Assembly (NCBI GenBank): GCA_001603905.1
Contig: LVAE01000027.1
Location: 1-42,260 of the forward strand
Source: Fibrobacterales bacterium Fibro_02
GTDB lineage: Bacteria; Fibrobacterota; Fibrobacteria; Fibrobacterales; Fibrobacteraceae
Length of the DNA: 42,260 bases
Direction: 5' to 3'
The number at the start of each line of letters is the position of its first letter. The first letter of the stretch is position 1. A program made the position numbers and the translations under genes. The notes beneath the pieces were generated by a model. It was not told where the DNA came from. It ran no database searches and was given only the letters and a program-made list of their open reading frames with translations. Shown piece after piece: positions 38,732-42,260 of this stretch.

Positions 38732-39691
38732 TTACTTGATGCGCAGTCTTGCGTATTCGTACAGACCGAGTGAGAGAGCCACCGAGGCGTTGTAAGAATG
38801 TGCTTCGGGCATCATCGGGATACGGAGTACGGCGTCGCACTGCTTGCGGATAAACGGCGGGAGGCCAACGTCTTCGCCACCAACGGCAATCACTGCCTGG
38901 TCGCTGAATTCGAATCCGGCGAGGTTCGTTTCGGTGTCGGCGTCGAGGCCGAGAATCTGGTAGCCCGCGAGCTTGAGCTCGCCGACGGCCGCTTCCAGGT
39001 TGTTCGGACGGCAAATCTTCATCTTGTCGAGTGCGCCTGCGGCAGAGCGGGCCACTGCCGGTGTAATGCCGCACATGCCCTTGGCCGGGAGCATCAGGAG
39101 GTCTACGCCCAGGGCGAGTGCACTACGGATGCAGGCGCCCAGGTTACGCGGGTCTTCGATGTTGGTGCCCACGGCAATCAGCTTGCGTTCGCCGTTCGCC
39201 TTTGCCTTGAAATAGTCCTCGCGGATGTCTTCCCATACGAGAAGTTCCTTTTCGTTGAGCAGGGCGACTACGCCATGGTGCTGCTGCACATAGCTGCTGA
39301 GCACCTTGGAATCGACCTGTTGCACGTGCACGTGGACGCGCTTGGCAAGTTTCTGCAGCTCATAGAGCTTGGGGTTGCCCGACTGGTGCATAAAGAGCAC
39401 GCGATGAACCTGCATGGGGCTGCGTTCTAGAAGGTCGGTCACTTCGCGGATGCCGCCAATCGCAGTTTGCGGGGCATTGTCCGGATCGCCGGAACTTACG
39501 CGGCGTTCCCCGTCGGTCTTGCGACGGCGAAAATCTTCGAAACCTTCTCGGTGTTCACGGTTGCGATCAAAGCTGTTGCGGTCGGAGTTGTCGCGACCGA
39601 ATCCGCCGCGGCTTCTGAAGCTACGGCGTTCCCCGTCAAAACCTTCGCGACGGTTGTTGTTGAAATCCTTGTCCTTGTTGTCGAATGCCAT
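38732..39691 (-). CDS. rlmB: TrmH/SpoU-family 2'-O-ribose rRNA methyltransferase (RlmB-like)
   Basis: A 319-aa protein. The SPOUT knot motifs are present: VGTNIEDPRNLGACIRSA, AVGGEDVGLPP and RIPMMPEAHSYNASVALSLGLYEYARL, preceded by a substrate-binding domain (RVLFMHQSGNPKLYELQKLAK, QQHHGVVALLNEKELL). RlmB methylates Gm2251 in 23S rRNA; a closely related target is possible. The first 75 residues are an Arg/Gly/Asp/Asn-rich disordered extension not found in E. coli RlmB. The start has AAGGA upstream and lies 10 bp after the cyclo-ligase-like gene. Confidence 0.87.
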   Translation of the reverse strand: MAFDNKDKDFNNNRREGFDGERRSFRSRGGFGRDNSDRNSFDRNREHREGFEDFRRRKTDGERRVSSGDPDNAPQTAIGGIREVTDLLERSPMQVHRVLFMHQSGNPKLYELQKLAKRVHVHVQQVDSKVLSSYVQQHHGVVALLNEKELLVWEDIREDYFKAKANGERKLIAVGTNIEDPRNLGACIRSALALGVDLLMLPAKGMCGITPAVARSAAGALDKMKICRPNNLEAAVGELKLAGYQILGLDADTETNLAGFEFSDQAVIAVGGEDVGLPPFIRKQCDAVLRIPMMPEAHSYNASVALSLGLYEYARLRIK

Positions 39692-39701
39692 ATTCTTTTC
39701 C

Positions 39702-40277
39702 TTAGGGTTTTTCCCTACAAATAATAATCTGATTCATCTTGATGTCGGTGGGCTTTTGCGTAAGCGGTTCCACGCTAATTTGCTTGGGTGTTGCGATTCC
39801 CGCCTTATGGGTGTCCGGGTACTTCGCCAAGAAACGGTCGTAGTAGCCCTTGCCGTGTCCGCATCGTTCGCCGGTCAGGTTGAACTTGGTGCCGGGAACC
39901 AGGAACACTGTAAAGTCGCCGGTGTAAGCGGGGAGGTCGCCACGCGGTTCCATAATGCCGAATTTTCCCTTGGCCAGGTCTTTTTTAAGACTCTGCACGT
40001 GGCAGAATTCCATGGTGGTGGGACCGGTGCAGCGGGGGAGCAACAGGCGTCCTTCGTCGGCGAGCTGTTCAATAATCGGCATGATGTTCGGTTCGCCTGT
40101 GAGCGGATAGAAAGCGGCTACCTTGCGCGATTCCTTGTAGCCTGGAATGGCGTGGATTTCTTCCCACGGGTTTCCGATGAGTTCCTCGCCTTCGCGCTTT
40201 TTACGGAACATCTCGAAAAGCGGCTTGGAGCCGAAAATCACAATGAGTAAAAGAGAGACGAGTAGTATAGATTCCAT
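39702..40277 (-). CDS. 5-formyltetrahydrofolate cyclo-ligase-like protein with N-terminal membrane anchor
   Basis: A 191-aa protein. The cyclo-ligase signature GERCGHGKGYYDRFL (136-150) is present, with KVAAFYPLTGEPNIMPII (52-69), RLLLPR (77-82) and FLVPGTKFNLTG. The enzyme converts 5-formyl-THF to 5,10-methenyl-THF with ATP. The usual N-terminal helix with the K-x-x-x-R ATP-binding residues is missing; instead residues 1-20 (MESILLVSLLLIVIFGSKPL) are a transmembrane helix followed by KKRE. It may be a membrane-bound form or have altered activity. It lies 10 bp upstream of rlmB on the same strand. Confidence 0.78.
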   Translation of the reverse strand: MESILLVSLLLIVIFGSKPLFEMFRKKREGEELIGNPWEEIHAIPGYKESRKVAAFYPLTGEPNIMPIIEQLADEGRLLLPRCTGPTTMEFCHVQSLKKDLAKGKFGIMEPRGDLPAYTGDFTVFLVPGTKFNLTGERCGHGKGYYDRFLAKYPDTHKAGIATPKQISVEPLTQKPTDIKMNQIIICREKP

Positions 40278-40351
40278 AAAATGCCTGCGGGGTTTAACGG
40301 GTTCGAAAAACGGGTCAAGGAGCGGGCGGTTGCTTGTTGAAAGTGGTGCGC

Positions 40352-41509
40352 TTAGTCGGGGTCTCCTACGCGCTTTGCGCTGGGCAGGTTCTGCTGCAGA
40401 ATTTCAGTCCAAAGGGAACGCTGCCAGTTCATCAGGTGTGCTTCTTCGAAACGGGTTCCCCATGGCATGTCGCCAGGAGCTGCGAGCCAGATCAGCTGCG
40501 CCTTGTTCGCTAACAGCGACGGATCGAGTTCCAGTTCTTCTGCTTTCAAGTCGCGCCAGGTCTTGAGTACCGAAAGCAAGTCGGAGTTCGGCACTACCGG
40601 CGGGGGCGGGGCCTTGGGGAGGCGTTCGGGCCAATCGCTCTGCTGCAGGCTGACTGCCGTCTGTAGCATATTGACAAATGAGTCCAGACGTTCGTCGCGG
40701 AAGTTGCGCGGAAGCTTCGGCAGCTTTTCCACGTTCACGTTCGGGTAGCTTGCCTCGATGCGTCGGGAGATCACGAGCATCAATTCGACTGGCATCACCT
40801 TGTAGGGCGGACGGTCGAGTTCTTCGGCTTGTTTTTCGCGCCATTCCCAAACGGCTTTGAGAATGTTGAGAGCACACGGCGAAAGTGGAGCCGAACCCGA
40901 AACACGCCACGGATCCTTTTTCGGGGGAGCCGGGTGTTTCGCGTGTTCAATCAGGGCGTCGCACTGTTCGGTAAGCCATTCCATACGGCCGGCCGCCTGC
41001 AGCTTTTCGACGAGAATCGCGCAAAGTTCGTGCAGGTAGAAAGTGTCGTGAATGGCGTATTCGCACATTTCGAGTGGCAGGGGACGCGTGGTCCAGTCGG
41101 CACGCTGGTTCTCTTTCTTGAGTTCCTCGCCAAAGTATTCTCGGACCAGGTCGGCAAGCCCCAGGCGGTCTTCGCCTAGAATCTTCGCAGCGAGCATCGT
41201 GTCGAAAATATGCTTCGGCGAAAATCCGTAGGTTTGCCACAGCAGTCGCAAATCGTAGTCGGCGCCGTGGAAAATGAGGGTCTGCATCGCCCTTGCCTTG
41301 AACAGGGGTGCAAGGTCCAAACCGCAAAGCGGATCCACGATGTAATGGTGTTCGCCGATAGTAATCTGGATTAGGCAAAGACGGGTGGTGTAATGGTACA
41401 TGGAATCTGCCTCGGTATCGACCGCGGCCATTTCGTACAGCTCCAAATCCGCCAGCAAATTCGCGAGCGATTCTTCGCTATCCACCAGTATGTATTTCTC
41501 GTCTTGCAT
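40352..41509 (-). CDS. Ribonuclease D-like 3'-5' exoribonuclease
   Basis: A 385-aa protein. The DEDDy exonuclease residues are visible: Asp31 and Glu33 in AVDTEADSM, Asp86 in HGADYDLRLL, Tyr151 and Asp155 in YAIHDTFYL. The C-terminal half holds HRDC-like helices (LNILKAVWEWREKQAEELDRPPYKVMPVELMLVISRR, and a second WRDLKAEELELDPSLLANKAQLIWLA), as in RNase D, which trims tRNA 3' ends. I use the ATG at 41509, giving MQDEKYILVDS as the first strand; the frame is open upstream without support. It is separated from the cyclo-ligase-like gene by 74 bp. Confidence 0.9.
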   Translation of the reverse strand: MQDEKYILVDSEESLANLLADLELYEMAAVDTEADSMYHYTTRLCLIQITIGEHHYIVDPLCGLDLAPLFKARAMQTLIFHGADYDLRLLWQTYGFSPKHIFDTMLAAKILGEDRLGLADLVREYFGEELKKENQRADWTTRPLPLEMCEYAIHDTFYLHELCAILVEKLQAAGRMEWLTEQCDALIEHAKHPAPPKKDPWRVSGSAPLSPCALNILKAVWEWREKQAEELDRPPYKVMPVELMLVISRRIEASYPNVNVEKLPKLPRNFRDERLDSFVNMLQTAVSLQQSDWPERLPKAPPPPVVPNSDLLSVLKTWRDLKAEELELDPSLLANKAQLIWLAAPGDMPWGTRFEEAHLMNWQRSLWTEILQQNLPSAKRVGDPD

Positions 41510-41802
41510 CAGTAGGGTGAAAGGTAATAAATTTTTTAAGGGAAAATCGGATGACCTGTAAAAAGGGGGAAGAATCCCCCTAACTCTAGCCACGGTTAAG
41601 GTCCTGAGCCTGTCGATATACGAAACTTGGGCTTTAGCCCATTAGTTGAGTTAGGTTCGTAGGAGCAGGGCCGTGTCTGCCGTTACTTTTTCAAACCATA
41701 TTTGATGCTTGTTTTGAATGCTCCTATGGCTATTGTATGGATTTTGTATTCTAATGTGGCGGATAGGTTTAGGTATGCGCGACCATCTCCGTATTTTATT
41801 GC
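41510..41802. other. Intergenic region without genes
   Basis: No convincing coding frame. It contains a terminator-like hairpin (41558-41581) and a small GGGCTTTAGCCC palindrome near 41630. Confidence 0.6.
41558..41581 (-). terminator. Intrinsic terminator, minus strand
   Basis: On the minus strand AGGGGGA / TCCCCCT with a short loop is followed by TTTTTAC. It would end a transcript coming from the specificity-subunit fragment. Confidence 0.75.
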
Positions 41803-42216
41803 TTAAAGGCAAGACGAATACGGAAGCGACTTGATGTAGTCTTCCATAAATTGCCAATCAGGTTCGTATTTGTCGGGGGCGGTTTTTACGGCAGGAAGTA
41901 ATAGATGAACTTTTTTGGCTACCGAACTATATACAGCCCTTCCATATGAAAAACGATATGCCTCTTTATCTAAAAGCGATGCAATAAAAATTGCATTATA
42001 CTTATTCATCTTGAATTTCGGCTTTAAGATATTTACTCTACCATGACCAACCGCATAATAAGATTTTGGCTGATAAAAAGCATGACAAAACATATCAAAA
42101 GTAATTGTATTCGAAGGGAATGTTTCTGCAATTCCATCACCCTCTCCATTAACAAATTTCACTATCCCATTGTTTGTTTCACCAGAAGAAACTAGTGGAA
42201 TGGATTTGTAGGTTTT
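41803..42216 (-). pseudogene. C-terminal fragment of a restriction-modification specificity (S) subunit
   Basis: The open frame encodes about 137 residues including IPLVSSGETNNGIVKF, INILKPKFKMNKYNAIFIASLLDKEAYRFSYGRAV in outline, and PDWQFMEDYIKSLPYSS at the end. These are typical of the target-recognition domain of type I or BcgI-type specificity subunits, including the PDW-x-FM-x-YIKSLPYS tail. A TAA in frame at 42219-42217 lies in an A6 run (T6 on the plus strand at 42213-42218); in the frame one base over, translation continues upstream toward the window edge. So this is either a frameshifted gene or a truncated remnant. No methylase or endonuclease gene is visible. Confidence 0.7.
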
Positions 42217-42260
42217 TTAATAGTGGGTTCATGAACAACCATATTCATTACCGGTTAAGT

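Noticed and set aside
41651..41857. 68-codon minus-strand frame after the specificity-subunit fragment
   Set aside because: Overlaps the end of the fragment in another frame, has no ribosome binding site and no recognisable features.

Overview
This window looks like Fibrobacter (Fibrobacterota, FCB group), probably a rumen or gut F. succinogenes relative. The grounds are two lipoproteins with the Fibrobacter major-paralogous (FISUMP) domain, a TIGR02147-family regulator coupled to a serine/threonine-rich lipoprotein, many lipobox proteins, poly-Ser linkers, a Cthe_2159-like carbohydrate-binding lipoprotein, and promoters resembling the Bacteroidota TTG-N19/20-TAnnTTTG pattern. The genus call is inference from these families; there is no rRNA gene here to confirm it.

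Left part (1-19.2 kb) is mostly core genome: rpsA (cut by the edge) behind cmk; a maltokinase behind two small unknown genes; a nitrilase-family amidase; a TonB-dependent-receptor-like outer membrane protein; a VanX-type dipeptidase; priA; a very large DUF349 protein; a Sua5-type threonylcarbamoyl-AMP synthase; an acyl-ACP thioesterase; GlgE; the TIGR02147/lipoprotein pair; a RimL-like acetyltransferase and tRNA-Leu(CAG). Maltokinase and GlgE together make a GlgE-type alpha-glucan route via maltose-1-phosphate.

Middle (19.2-28.9 kb): a secreted alpha/beta hydrolase, two membrane proteins of unknown role, a MORN-like lipoprotein, the carbohydrate-binding lipoprotein, a FISUMP lipoprotein with a PNPOx-family gene, then a 515-bp gene-free stretch holding four 36-bp elements with perfect 9-bp inverted ends, and finally a GNAT gene coupled to pheS.

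Accessory island (28.8-36.1 kb): downstream of pheS lies a FISUMP lipoprotein, then a second copy of the last 98 codons of pheS (15 synonymous differences, no amino-acid change), then a MACPF-domain lipoprotein, a BMP-family binding lipoprotein, and a lipoprotein fusing a type 1 periplasmic-binding fold to a legumain-like (C13, clan CD) cysteine protease. The duplicated pheS tail marks this as a site where lipoprotein cassettes are gained or swapped. The MACPF + sensor + caspase-fold protease set is the best candidate here for an undescribed system.

Right part (36.1-42.3 kb): a GAF-GGDEF diguanylate cyclase, an outer membrane beta-barrel protein, rlmB, a membrane-anchored 5-formyl-THF cyclo-ligase-like protein, rnd, and a broken or partial restriction-modification specificity subunit at the edge.

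Small-scale structure includes three arrays of 7-bp repeats in intergenic DNA, a palindromic repeat family (one 78-bp copy sits in frame inside priA), a recurring TTCCAA-N-TTGGAA dyad, and many clear intrinsic terminators.
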